A stretch of 64,000 bases of DNA, taken from positions 496,001-560,000 of the forward strand of contig NZ_FMAG01000003.1 in NCBI RefSeq assembly GCF_900094585.1. Direction: 5' to 3'. The translations under genes and the position numbers were made by a program. The notes beneath the pieces were generated by a model. It had not been told where the DNA came from and ran no database searches. It saw only the letters and a list, made by a program, of their open reading frames with translations. Each line of letters begins with the position of its first letter. The stretch's first letter is position 1. This document shows, one piece after another, positions 43,334 through 51,088 of this stretch. The stretch comes from Martinezella multihospitum (lineage in GTDB: Bacteria; Pseudomonadota; Alphaproteobacteria; Rhizobiales; Rhizobiaceae).

Positions 43334-44293
43334 ATGAGCAGCCAGCCGAACTCGTCAGCCTCCATGATCAGTGCCGCCGGACTCGCGCCGCTGCTGACGG
43401 TGCTCATCTGGTCCGGCAACACCGTCGTCACCAAGGCATCGGCCGGCGTGATTTCGCCGGGCTCCATCTCCTTTTATCGCTGGCTGCTCGCCTTCATCGT
43501 GCTCCTGCCCTTCGTCGGCCGCTCCGCATGGCGCAACCGCGCGCTGCTGCGCGAGCACTGGCTGAAACTCGCCATCCTCGGCGCGCTCGGCATGGTGATC
43601 TACCAAAGCCTCGCCTATGAGGCAGCCAAGACCACCTCGGCCGTCAACATGGGTGTCATGCTCGCTTTGATGCCGTTGCTGTCGACCTTGCTCGCGGGCC
43701 TGCTGGCAGGTGAACGGCTTACGATCGCCAGCCTGGCCGGCGGCGCGATTTCGTTGATCGGGCTTGTCTATCTGACGTCGCGGGGCAATCCGATGATACT
43801 TGTGAACGGCGGCTTTCACATCGGCGACGGCCTGATGATCATCGCCGTCCTGGCAAATGCACTTTATGGCGTCATGCTGAGACGCTGGGCGATGCCGCTT
43901 TCGCTGTGGCAACAGCTCTTCTGGCAGATCGGCTTTTCCACCCTCTTGCTGATCCCGGTCTTCCTGGCAGGCGAAATTTCGCCGGTTACCACGGCAAACC
44001 TGCCGCTGATCCTCTATGCGGCAATCCCGACCTCGCTGATCGCCCCCTTCTGCTGGATGATCGGTATCCACAAACTCGGCGCGGGCCGCGCCTCGCTGCT
44101 CATCAATCTCCTGCCCATCATCGTTGCGGCGCTCGCTTGGGCACTGCTGGGAGAACAGCTGCATTCCTATCATGCGATCGGCGGCGCGCTTGCCCTCGTC
44201 GGCGTCGGCGTCGGCTTACGCAAGGCTCCGGCAAAAAACGATCAAACATCCGCCGCAACCGATGAGCCGGAGTGGGAAGCCGAAGAGGCCTGA
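43334..44293 (+). CDS. EamA/DMT-family inner-membrane transporter
   Basis: The 319-residue protein has ten hydrophobic segments in two EamA repeats. The first starts LAPLLTVLIWSGNTVVTKASAG and the second DGLMIIAVLANALYGVMLRRWA. The frame upstream of 43334 is not membrane-like, so the ATG at 43334 is used. It is divergent from the AraC-type gene and probably under its control. The substrate is unknown; DMT proteins of this kind export amino acids or metabolites. Confidence 0.9.
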   Translation: MSSQPNSSASMISAAGLAPLLTVLIWSGNTVVTKASAGVISPGSISFYRWLLAFIVLLPFVGRSAWRNRALLREHWLKLAILGALGMVIYQSLAYEAAKTTSAVNMGVMLALMPLLSTLLAGLLAGERLTIASLAGGAISLIGLVYLTSRGNPMILVNGGFHIGDGLMIIAVLANALYGVMLRRWAMPLSLWQQLFWQIGFSTLLLIPVFLAGEISPVTTANLPLILYAAIPTSLIAPFCWMIGIHKLGAGRASLLINLLPIIVAALAWALLGEQLHSYHAIGGALALVGVGVGLRKAPAKNDQTSAATDEPEWEAEEA

Positions 44294-44375
44294 GCGCCGC
44301 TCCGAGAGGCCCTTTCCTTTCGCCCGCCCTTCGTTCTACCATGAACGAGTCCTGCGAAGCGAAAAGGAAGCGAGC

Positions 44376-45098
44376 GTGCGCATAGCCCTGGAACCGGTGT
44401 CCTCCAGAACGACGATCCAGGAGAGCGTCTATCAGCAGCTCCGAAATGCGCTGATGGCTGGCAATTTCGATCCCGGCCAGACGCTGACCATCGCCTCGCT
44501 CGCCGAAACCTTCGGCACCAGCAACATGCCGGTGCGCGAAGCCTTGCGTAGGCTTGCCGCCGAAAACGCGCTTGAGGTCGCCGCCAACGGCTCGGCCCGC
44601 ATCCCCATCGTCACGCTCGCCCGCCTCGACGACCTCTGCCGCGCCCGCATCGCCGTGGAAGGGCTCGCCGCCGAGCTCGGCATACCGAACCTCACCCCGA
44701 CCGACATCGCGACGCTGGAGCGCATCGCCGGCGAGCAGCATGTGATCGGCCTCGGCGCCAATGTCTACGACCTGATGGCCAAGAACCAGCAGTTCCACTT
44801 CACCATCTATCGCGCCTCCGGTTCCGAGGTGCTGCTGCAGCTCATCGAGACGCTGTGGCTGCGCTTCGGCCCTTATATGCGCATGCTCTCCGCCTCCGTC
44901 GAACCTTTGATGCGCAGCGGCGAACTAGACCCAGCCGGCGAGCATGTTGCCATCGTCAAGGCACTGAAGACAGGAGACTTCACAGCCGCCCGCGATGGTG
45001 TCGTCGCCGATATCAGACGCACCCATGAAATCCTGCAGGATTATTGCCCGGCCACGCAGGATGAGCCGCGCAAGGGCTCCGGCTCCGGCCGCCGCTAA
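44376..45098 (+). CDS. GntR-family (FadR/FCD) transcriptional regulator
   Basis: From a GTG at 44376 preceded by AAAAGGAAG, the protein has 240 residues. The winged helix is TTIQESVYQQLRNALMAGNFDPGQTLTIASLAETFGTSNMPVREALRRLAAENAL, followed by an FCD effector domain with metal-ligand histidines (FHFTIYRASGS, EHVAIVKALKTGD). It stands at the head of a catabolic and transport cluster. Its likely operator, TGATCAAATGATCA, lies 49 bases downstream of its stop, before the first enzyme gene. Confidence 0.9.
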   Translation: MRIALEPVSSRTTIQESVYQQLRNALMAGNFDPGQTLTIASLAETFGTSNMPVREALRRLAAENALEVAANGSARIPIVTLARLDDLCRARIAVEGLAAELGIPNLTPTDIATLERIAGEQHVIGLGANVYDLMAKNQQFHFTIYRASGSEVLLQLIETLWLRFGPYMRMLSASVEPLMRSGELDPAGEHVAIVKALKTGDFTAARDGVVADIRRTHEILQDYCPATQDEPRKGSGSGRR

Positions 45099-45146
45099 GC
45101 ATCCCGAAAGAGATCCAGAAATTTGGTTGAACCTTAAAGTATTTTG

Positions 45147-45160
45147 TGATCAAATGATCA
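45147..45160 (+). promoter_or_regulatory. Probable GntR operator, site 1
   Basis: TGATC-AAAT-GATCA is an inverted repeat 40 bases before the class V aminotransferase gene. A near-identical site with only one base changed occurs at 49709-49722 in the same cluster. Confidence 0.55.
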
Positions 45161-45200
45161 AAATTGAGGTTTCAATCCCAACATCCAGAGCGAGATCCCC

Positions 45201-46481
45201 ATGAGCTCCGCCGCTTCCGCATCGCAATTCGCCGGCCATAACAGCTTCCCGGTCGACGACGTCCGCGCCATGTTTCCGGCCATCCAGAAGGCCGGCGATT
45301 TCGTCTTTCTCGACAATGCCGGCGGCGCGCAGGTGCCGCAGACGGTGGTCGATGCGGTTGCCAACCACCTCATCGATTTCAACGTCCAGCGCATGGCGAA
45401 ATACCAGCATAGCCAAGGCGTCGACCGCAATCTGGAAGAGGCGCGCGAAAGCGTCGCCATGCTGGTCAATGCCTATTGCCCGGAGGAAATCTCCTTCGGC
45501 CAGAACGCCACCTCCTTCATCCGCCTTGTCAGCCTCGGCATTGCCAAGCTGCTCGGCGAGCGCAACGAGATCGTCGTCACCGACATGGATCACGACGCCA
45601 ACATCGCCACCTGGATGGCGCTGGAAGCGGACGGCGCTAAGATCGTCTGGTGGCGCATGCGCGAGGACGGCACGCTGCATGTGGAAGACCTGAAGCCGCT
45701 GCTCAACGCCAAGACCCGCCTCGTTGCCTGCACCGTCACGGCGCATTCGATCGGCACGATCGTCGATGTCGCTGCCGTTTGCAAACTGGCTCAGGCAGCC
45801 GGCGCCGAAACCTTCCTCGATTGCGTCCATTACGGCCCGCATGGCCTGATCGACGTGCAGGCCTGGGGCTGCGACTATCTCGTCTGCTCCGGCTACAAGA
45901 ATTTTTCGCCGCATATGGGCTTCCTCTGGGGCCGCTACGACGCACTGGTCAAGCTTCCCACATTCAAGGAAGACTTCATTCCCGATGTCCCGCCCTACAA
46001 GATCGAGGTCGGCACCTTTACCTACGAGAACGTCGCCGGCATGAACGCGGCGGTCAAATATCTCGAAGCCCTCGGCCGCCGATTCCTGTCGAGCGGCGAT
46101 CATAGCCGCCGCGAGGCGCTGGCTGCCGCCATGGGCGCGATCCGCCAATACGAGCTGATGCTGTCGCGCGAGATGATCGCGGTGCTGAAGCGCCATGGCG
46201 CCACCATCTACGGCATCTCCGACGAGAACCGCCTGGAACAGCGCGTTCCCACAATCTGCTTCAATATGCCTGGCATCACGCCGCAGGAATTTGCCGACGA
46301 GATGGGCAAGCAGCGCATCGGCCTGCGTGACGGTCACATGTTCGCACCGCGCCTGATGAAGCGCCTTGGGCTATCAATGGAAACAGGTGCCATCCGCGTG
46401 TCGCTGGTGCATTATAACAAGGTAGAAGAGATCGCGCGGTTCGACGCGGTCCTGACCGAGATCATGGCGCGGCGCAAGTAA
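45201..46481 (+). CDS. Class V aminotransferase / cysteine desulfurase-like PLP enzyme
   Basis: This 426-residue fold-type I PLP protein has [20 protein letters not shown] at the start, [19 protein letters not shown] and the cofactor lysine Lys233 in [19 protein letters not shown]. The C-terminal [32 protein letters not shown] is typical of cysteine-desulfurase-like proteins. No iron-sulfur assembly genes are near, so it is more likely an amino-acid lyase or aminotransferase of the adjoining catabolic pathway. It is followed by three tandem hairpins, then the aldolase gene. Confidence 0.87.
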   Translation: MSSAASASQFAGHNSFPVDDVRAMFPAIQKAGDFVFLDNAGGAQVPQTVVDAVANHLIDFNVQRMAKYQHSQGVDRNLEEARESVAMLVNAYCPEEISFGQNATSFIRLVSLGIAKLLGERNEIVVTDMDHDANIATWMALEADGAKIVWWRMREDGTLHVEDLKPLLNAKTRLVACTVTAHSIGTIVDVAAVCKLAQAAGAETFLDCVHYGPHGLIDVQAWGCDYLVCSGYKNFSPHMGFLWGRYDALVKLPTFKEDFIPDVPPYKIEVGTFTYENVAGMNAAVKYLEALGRRFLSSGDHSRREALAAAMGAIRQYELMLSREMIAVLKRHGATIYGISDENRLEQRVPTICFNMPGITPQEFADEMGKQRIGLRDGHMFAPRLMKRLGLSMETGAIRVSLVHYNKVEEIARFDAVLTEIMARRK

Positions 46482-46494
46482 GCCGTGCCTGTGA

Positions 46495-46582
46495 GCGGTG
46501 GCGGCGCCCGAACAACTCCGCCACCGCAATGCCTCCGTGCCGGCAACAGATCGGCACGGAAGCTGCCCGAAATTCAGGGCAG
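46495..46582 (+). other. Three consecutive perfect stem-loops between PLP enzyme and aldolase genes
   Basis: Stem 1: GCGGTGGCGG/CCGCCACCGC (46495-46504, 46518-46527). Stem 2: TCCGTGCCG/CGGCACGGA (46534-46542, 46552-46560). Stem 3: CTGCCC/GGGCAG (46563-46568, 46577-46582). None has a T run. They could protect an mRNA 3' end, cause partial termination, or belong to a repeat element. Confidence 0.6.
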
Positions 46583-46652
46583 ATTGCCGCTTCGCAGCTG
46601 TATCTTTCGGTCTATCCCTCGTTGAGGGGACCGCTGAAATAGGAGTGTGACG

Positions 46653-47435
46653 ATGAGCGATTTCCGCCGGAACTGTATCGAGCAGAAGCTGCTCATCGGT
46701 ACATTTGCGGCCATCCCGCATCCGGTCGCCATCGAAGTCACCGCCGCCTCCGGCGTCGATTTCCTCTGCATCGACTGGGAGCATTCACAGATCAGCCGCG
46801 AACGCATCGAGGATCTGATCCGCGCCGCCGACGTCCACCGCGTTCCCGCCATGGTCCGCGTCCCCGGTCATGCGGCTGAGGATATCGCGGCCGTTCTGGA
46901 TGCCGGCGCCGCGGGCGTTCTCGTGCCGCGTGTTTCGACGGCGGAGCAAGCACGCGCCGCCGTCAAGGCCACACGCTATCCCCCGATCGGCGCGCGTGGC
47001 GTCGGCCCCGGCCGCGCCGCCGCCTATGGCTACCGTATTCCGGATTACCTCGCCAAGGCCAATGAGGAGCTAGTGCTCGCCATCCAGGTCGAAACGGCGG
47101 AAGGGCTTGCCAATATCGCCGAAATCGCCGCCGTCGATGGCGTCGATCTCCTCTTCATTGGCCCCGGCGATCTCTCGGTCTCGATCGATGCCATGGGACC
47201 GGCGGGCAAGGAAAAGCTCAACGCAGCGATCAGAACCGTCACCGAAACGGCCCTATCTGCCGGCCGCGCGGTCGGCATCTTCCGCCCTTCGCCCGACGAT
47301 GTCGGCACATGGTCGGACGCCGGTATCAGCTTCTTCATTCTCGCGAGCGACACGATGTTTCTCGGCGCCAGTCTGGCCGCCGGCGTCGATGCCGCAAAAC
47401 AGGGCAAGCATATGGCAGAGACGAAAGAAAGATAA
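46653..47435 (+). CDS. HpcH/HpaI-family 2-keto-acid aldolase
   Basis: This 260-residue metal-dependent class II aldolase cleaves hydroxy-keto acids to pyruvate and an aldehyde. Signatures are FLCIDWEHSQISRERIEDLIRAA, AGVLVPRVSTAEQARAAVKATRYPPIGARGVGPGRAA and AIQVETAEGLANIAEIAAVDGVDLLFIGPGDLS, where Glu and Asp bind the metal and Arg the carboxylate. AGGAG seven bases before the ATG at 46653 fixes the start. It lies between two PLP enzyme genes of the GntR cluster. Confidence 0.92.
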   Translation: MSDFRRNCIEQKLLIGTFAAIPHPVAIEVTAASGVDFLCIDWEHSQISRERIEDLIRAADVHRVPAMVRVPGHAAEDIAAVLDAGAAGVLVPRVSTAEQARAAVKATRYPPIGARGVGPGRAAAYGYRIPDYLAKANEELVLAIQVETAEGLANIAEIAAVDGVDLLFIGPGDLSVSIDAMGPAGKEKLNAAIRTVTETALSAGRAVGIFRPSPDDVGTWSDAGISFFILASDTMFLGASLAAGVDAAKQGKHMAETKER

Positions 47436-47494
47436 TTTCTTTCAGAGTGTTACCACTTCGAAGGGCAATGGAAAATCGAGCGGGAAGGTAGACT

Positions 47495-47508
47495 TTTTAA
47501 GCTTAAAA
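47495..47508. promoter_or_regulatory. Perfect 14-base palindrome before the class I/II aminotransferase gene
   Basis: TTTTAAGCTTAAAA lies in an AT-rich 188-base gap between the aldolase and aminotransferase genes. It may be an operator or part of an internal promoter. Confidence 0.4.
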
Positions 47509-47623
47509 TTTGTCCTTGAAATGCAGTTGTTTTTGGATAACCATTCGAAATTGAGGGGTTGCTCAAGTGAAAGCCGCCGCAGTCATTTGAACCCTCCAAT
47601 GCAGAATTCCCAGGGGAAATTCC

Positions 47624-48832
47624 TTGTCTCTTCTACCGCAGCATAACTTGCCGAACGCGATATCGGGCCGCGACGCCCTCGAAGGCATCCGTGCCCAGAT
47701 CCGCGATATGCGCACCGACAACATCGCCGTACTCGCCAAGCGCGCCCGCGAACTCGGCGGCGTCATCCCGCTCTGGTTCGGCGAAGGCGACATGGTGACG
47801 CCGGAATTCATCCGCGATGCCGCAAAGAAGACGCTCGACGACGGCGCCACCTTCTATGTTCCGAACATGCGCGGCCTCGCGACCTTGAACGAGGCGCTGT
47901 CGGACTATCAGACGCACTGGCACGGCCGCCCTATCCCGATCGAACGCACCACGGTCGCGCCCGGCGGCATGCAGGCGCTCTACATGGCGCTCGAATTGCT
48001 CGTCGATGTCGGCACCAACGTCGTCTACGTCGCGCCGCAATGGCCTAACATCCATAATGCCATCCACCTGATCGGCGGCGAGCCGCGCGCCGTGTCGCTC
48101 GATTTCGATACCGACTGGCGCCTCGACCTCGACAAGCTTTTCGCTCGCTGCGATGCCCGCACCCGCGCAATCTTCCTGTCGACGCCCTCCAACCCCACAG
48201 GCTGGACAGCATCGCGCGAGGAAATGCAGGCGCTGCTGGACTTTAGCCGCCGCACCGGCATCTGGATCATCTCCGACGAAGTCTATGCCCGCCTCTATTT
48301 CGATGGCGATATCGCGCCCTCGATCCTGCAGGTGGCCGAGGATGGTGATCGCGTCATCGCCATCAACAGCTTCTCCAAAGCCTGGGCCATGACCGGCTGG
48401 CGCGTCGGCTGGCTCACGCACCCGTCGGCCGTCGCCGACCAGCTCGGCGCGATGACGCAGTACATCAACAGCGGCACCTCGGCCATGGTTCAAGCGGGTG
48501 CTGCTGCCGCCCTGCGCGAAGGCGAGCCGCTGGTCGCGGAAATCCGCGACCGGATCAAGGCCGGCCTCGATCTGGCGTATGAGAAGCTGCCGAAGATACC
48601 GGGCATGATCCTGCCGGAAAAGCCGCGCGGCGGCATGTATGCCTTCTTCTCGCTACAGGGTGAGCCCGATGCGACGGCGCTATGTGAGCGCATCCTCGAA
48701 ACGGCGCGCGTCGGCCTGGCGCCCGGATACCATTTCGGAGAGTCGTCCCGCGCATTCCTGCGCATGTGCACCTTCCGTGAAACCGAACAGATGCGTATCG
48801 CGCTCGACCGCATGGTCGATGCGATGACATGA
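47624..48832 (+). CDS. Class I/II pyridoxal-phosphate aminotransferase
   Basis: The 402-residue protein starts at a TTG (47624) with AGGGG close upstream. Signatures are TVAPGGMQALYMALELLVDVG, FLSTPSNPTGWTAS, WIISDEVYARLYF and Lys252 in NSFSKAWAMTGWRVGWL, which carries the cofactor. It swaps an amino group between an amino acid and a keto acid; the substrate is unknown. It lies between an aldolase gene and an ABC amino-acid binding protein gene, which suggests catabolism of an imported amino acid. Confidence 0.9.
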   Translation: MSLLPQHNLPNAISGRDALEGIRAQIRDMRTDNIAVLAKRARELGGVIPLWFGEGDMVTPEFIRDAAKKTLDDGATFYVPNMRGLATLNEALSDYQTHWHGRPIPIERTTVAPGGMQALYMALELLVDVGTNVVYVAPQWPNIHNAIHLIGGEPRAVSLDFDTDWRLDLDKLFARCDARTRAIFLSTPSNPTGWTASREEMQALLDFSRRTGIWIISDEVYARLYFDGDIAPSILQVAEDGDRVIAINSFSKAWAMTGWRVGWLTHPSAVADQLGAMTQYINSGTSAMVQAGAAAALREGEPLVAEIRDRIKAGLDLAYEKLPKIPGMILPEKPRGGMYAFFSLQGEPDATALCERILETARVGLAPGYHFGESSRAFLRMCTFRETEQMRIALDRMVDAMT

Positions 48833-48913
48833 CACGGCCGCCGGTCGGGCGGACGGGGAATACCGCGGGCAAGAGGAAAAGCCCGTAGCCATAACCAGAG
48901 GGAGACTAAGAAA

Positions 48914-49711
48914 ATGCCCATTACTCGTCGCAGTCTGCTGGTCTTAGCGACCGCCGTCGGCCTGGCCGGCGGAAGCCATTTTGCCTATGCCGCCGATGTG
49001 CTGAACGTCGGCTCCTATCCGAACAACCCGCCCTTCGAATACAAGACCGCGAACGGCGGCTTCGAAGGCTTCGAGGTCGACATCGTCAACGAGGCGGCCA
49101 AGCGCGCCGGCATGACCACGAACATCGCCGACTACGGCTTCCAGGCCCTGTTTGCCGCAACCAGCTCCAAGCGCATCGACGTGGCGATCTCGTCCATCAC
49201 CATTACGCCGGAGCGCCTGAAGTCGCAGTCCTTCACGCAGCCTTACTACGATTCCGACATGGGCGTCGCCGCCAAGGAAGGCAGCAAGATCAAGGCGCTT
49301 GCCGATCTCAAGGGCACTGTCGTTGGCGTGCTGTCGGGTTCGACGGGCGAAAAATGGGTCAATGACAACAAGGCCGCTCAGGGCTTTGCCGACGTCAAGG
49401 GCTACAACTCGCAGCAGGACATGTTCCTCGATCTCGGTGCCGGCCGCATCGATGCCGTCGTCAGCGACATTCCCGGCATGCAGTATCTCTTCGTCAAGAC
49501 CAAGGGCTTCGCCATCAAGGATCGTATCAAGACCGGCGAACAATACGGCCTGATGATGACCAAGGATTCGCCGCTCGTCGCCAAGATCAACGATGCGATC
49601 ACGGCGATGAAGAAGGACGGCACGCTGGAAAAGATCCACGAGAAGTGGTTCGGCAGCAAGGCGCCCGCAGGCTCCTCCACCATCACCGAATTGCCGATCC
49701 CCAAGGCGTGA
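48914..49711 (+). CDS. Amino-acid ABC transporter periplasmic binding protein
   Basis: This 265-residue family 3 solute-binding protein has a signal peptide (TRRSLLVLATAVGLAGGSHFAYA, cleavage after AYA). The mature start is ADVLNVGSYPNNPPFEYKTANGGFEGFEVDIVNEAAKRAG, and RIDVAISSITITPERLKSQSFTQPYY follows. These bind polar amino acids, and the latter segment holds the ligand-contacting Arg. A perfect hairpin follows before the permease gene. The TGA stop overlaps the second TGATC-N4-GATCA site. Confidence 0.92.
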   Translation: MPITRRSLLVLATAVGLAGGSHFAYAADVLNVGSYPNNPPFEYKTANGGFEGFEVDIVNEAAKRAGMTTNIADYGFQALFAATSSKRIDVAISSITITPERLKSQSFTQPYYDSDMGVAAKEGSKIKALADLKGTVVGVLSGSTGEKWVNDNKAAQGFADVKGYNSQQDMFLDLGAGRIDAVVSDIPGMQYLFVKTKGFAIKDRIKTGEQYGLMMTKDSPLVAKINDAITAMKKDGTLEKIHEKWFGSKAPAGSSTITELPIPKA

Positions 49712-49722
49712 TCAAAAGATCA
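49709..49722 (+). promoter_or_regulatory. Probable GntR operator, site 2
   Basis: TGATC-AAAA-GATCA repeats the site at 45147-45160 with one changed base. It sits on the binding-protein stop codon, 83 bases before the permease start. Confidence 0.5.
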
Positions 49723-49738
49723 TCATTGAAATGAGACT

Positions 49739-49761
49739 ACGCCGGCCTCTGCGGCCGGCGT
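49739..49761 (+). other. Stem-loop between binding-protein and permease genes
   Basis: ACGCCGGCC-TCTGC-GGCCGGCGT has perfect 9-base arms and no T run. Such stems after binding-protein genes stabilise the upstream mRNA so that the binding protein is made in excess over the permease. Confidence 0.6.
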
Positions 49762-49804
49762 GGATGCAGGAAACCTCGTCTTCGTTTCGCACGCGGGAGT
49801 GCCA

Positions 49805-50479
49805 ATGTCTTTCGTCGATACCTTCCTCAATTCCGACGTCATGATCTCGGCTTTCCCGCAATTGCTGCGCGGGCTTTGGATGACCATCGCGCTCGGCGTG
49901 GTCAGCATCCTCATCGGCGTCACGGCCGGCCTCATCGTCAGCCTGATCCGCCTCTATGCCCCCAAGCCGCTGCAGCTCCTGATGATCGCATATATCGACA
50001 TCATGCGCGCCATGCCGATGCTGGTCGTGCTGATCCTGATCTATTACGCGCTGCCCTTCGTCGGCATCAGCTTTTCGGCCTGGTGGTCGGCGATCCTCGG
50101 CTTTTCGATCGTACTGGCCGCCTACTCGGCCGAAGTCTTCCGCTCAGGCATCGAAAGCGTACCGCGCGGCCAGTTCGAGGCCGCCGCCGCTCTCGGCATT
50201 CCTTTCCTGATCACGCTTTACAAGGTCGTGCTGCCTCAGGCCGTCCGTATCGTCATCCCGCCGACCACGAGTAACTGCGTATCCATGTTCAAGGACACGT
50301 CGCTGGCCTCGACCGTGGCGCTGCCGGAACTGCTGAAAGAAGGGCAGAACGCGCAAGGCTTCTATGCCAACCCCTCGCCGCTGATCATGGCCGCGCTGAT
50401 CTACGTCATCCTGCTCTGGCCGATGGTGCGCCTCGTCAGCGTGCTTGAGAAGAAGTTCAAGGACGAGCGCGCCCGTTAA
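49805..50479 (+). CDS. Amino-acid ABC transporter permease (HisM/GlnP type)
   Basis: This 224-residue inner-membrane protein has about five hydrophobic segments. The ATPase-coupling EAA loop is SAEVFRSGIESVPRGQFEAAAALGIPFLITLYKVVLPQAVRIVIPP. GGGAG six bases upstream supports the ATG at 49805. It works with the upstream binding protein. No ATP-binding subunit gene lies in this cluster, so the pair must borrow one. Its end overlaps a convergent MarR gene by four bases. Confidence 0.92.
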   Translation: MSFVDTFLNSDVMISAFPQLLRGLWMTIALGVVSILIGVTAGLIVSLIRLYAPKPLQLLMIAYIDIMRAMPMLVVLILIYYALPFVGISFSAWWSAILGFSIVLAAYSAEVFRSGIESVPRGQFEAAAALGIPFLITLYKVVLPQAVRIVIPPTTSNCVSMFKDTSLASTVALPELLKEGQNAQGFYANPSPLIMAALIYVILLWPMVRLVSVLEKKFKDERAR

Positions 50480-50991
50480 TCGAAGTCGGCACCCGAAAGA
50501 TGGTTGCTGACCGATGATTTCACCGCGCCGATATCCCGCCACAACTCGCTGACGATCGCGGGCTCCACATCCGCCATCATGTCGCGCAGCCAGCCTTCAT
50601 GGGCGGCGGCCATGGCGCTGAATTGGGTCTCACCCTTCGCCGTGAGCTTGGCGACCGTCACGCGCCGGTCGCCATCGGGCGTCACGCGCTGCACGAGGCC
50701 ATCCGTTTCCAGCCGCTCGACAAGCCCGGTGACATTGCCGTTGGTAACCATGGTGCGCTTGGAAAGCTCTCCGAGCCGCAAGCCCTCGCGCTCACGATAG
50801 AGCTGCGCCATCAGGTCGAATTGCGGCAGGGTCGCACCGAACTCGTTGCGCAGTCGGCGGCGGATTTCCTGCGAGATCAACTTCGTGGTCGAGAGCATGC
50901 GCAACCAGAGCCGCAGCTCCAGCTTTTTGCCTTCCTGCGCTCCCTGAACGATGATCTCCAGGTCAACGGTAGCACTCTCGGACTCTGTCAT
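50476..50991 (-). CDS. MarR-family transcriptional regulator
   Basis: This 171-residue protein has the MarR winged helix: ATLPQFDLMAQLYREREGLRLGELSKRTMVTNGNVTGLVERLETDGLVQRVTPDGDRRVTVAKLTAKG. A TTGACA -35 candidate (51061-51056) and a TTTGA-AATG-TCAAA repeat (51049-51062) lie in the 97-base leader, consistent with autoregulation. It is upstream-adjacent to the flavoprotein gene on the same strand and may regulate the catabolic cluster. Confidence 0.9.
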   Translation of the reverse strand: MTESESATVDLEIIVQGAQEGKKLELRLWLRMLSTTKLISQEIRRRLRNEFGATLPQFDLMAQLYREREGLRLGELSKRTMVTNGNVTGLVERLETDGLVQRVTPDGDRRVTVAKLTAKGETQFSAMAAAHEGWLRDMMADVEPAIVSELWRDIGAVKSSVSNHLSGADFD

Positions 50992-51088
50992 GACGTCGCC
51001 TCGGCCTGTCGTTCCGCATCACTATTCTAAGCGATCTAGGGAACGATATTTGAAATGTCAAAGGTTTGGGCGTCAAGTCATGTGATTG

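Noticed and set aside
45201..46481. An iron-sulfur assembly (NifS/SufS) locus
   Set aside because: No scaffold or suf/isc genes are nearby, and the setting is a catabolic and transport cluster.
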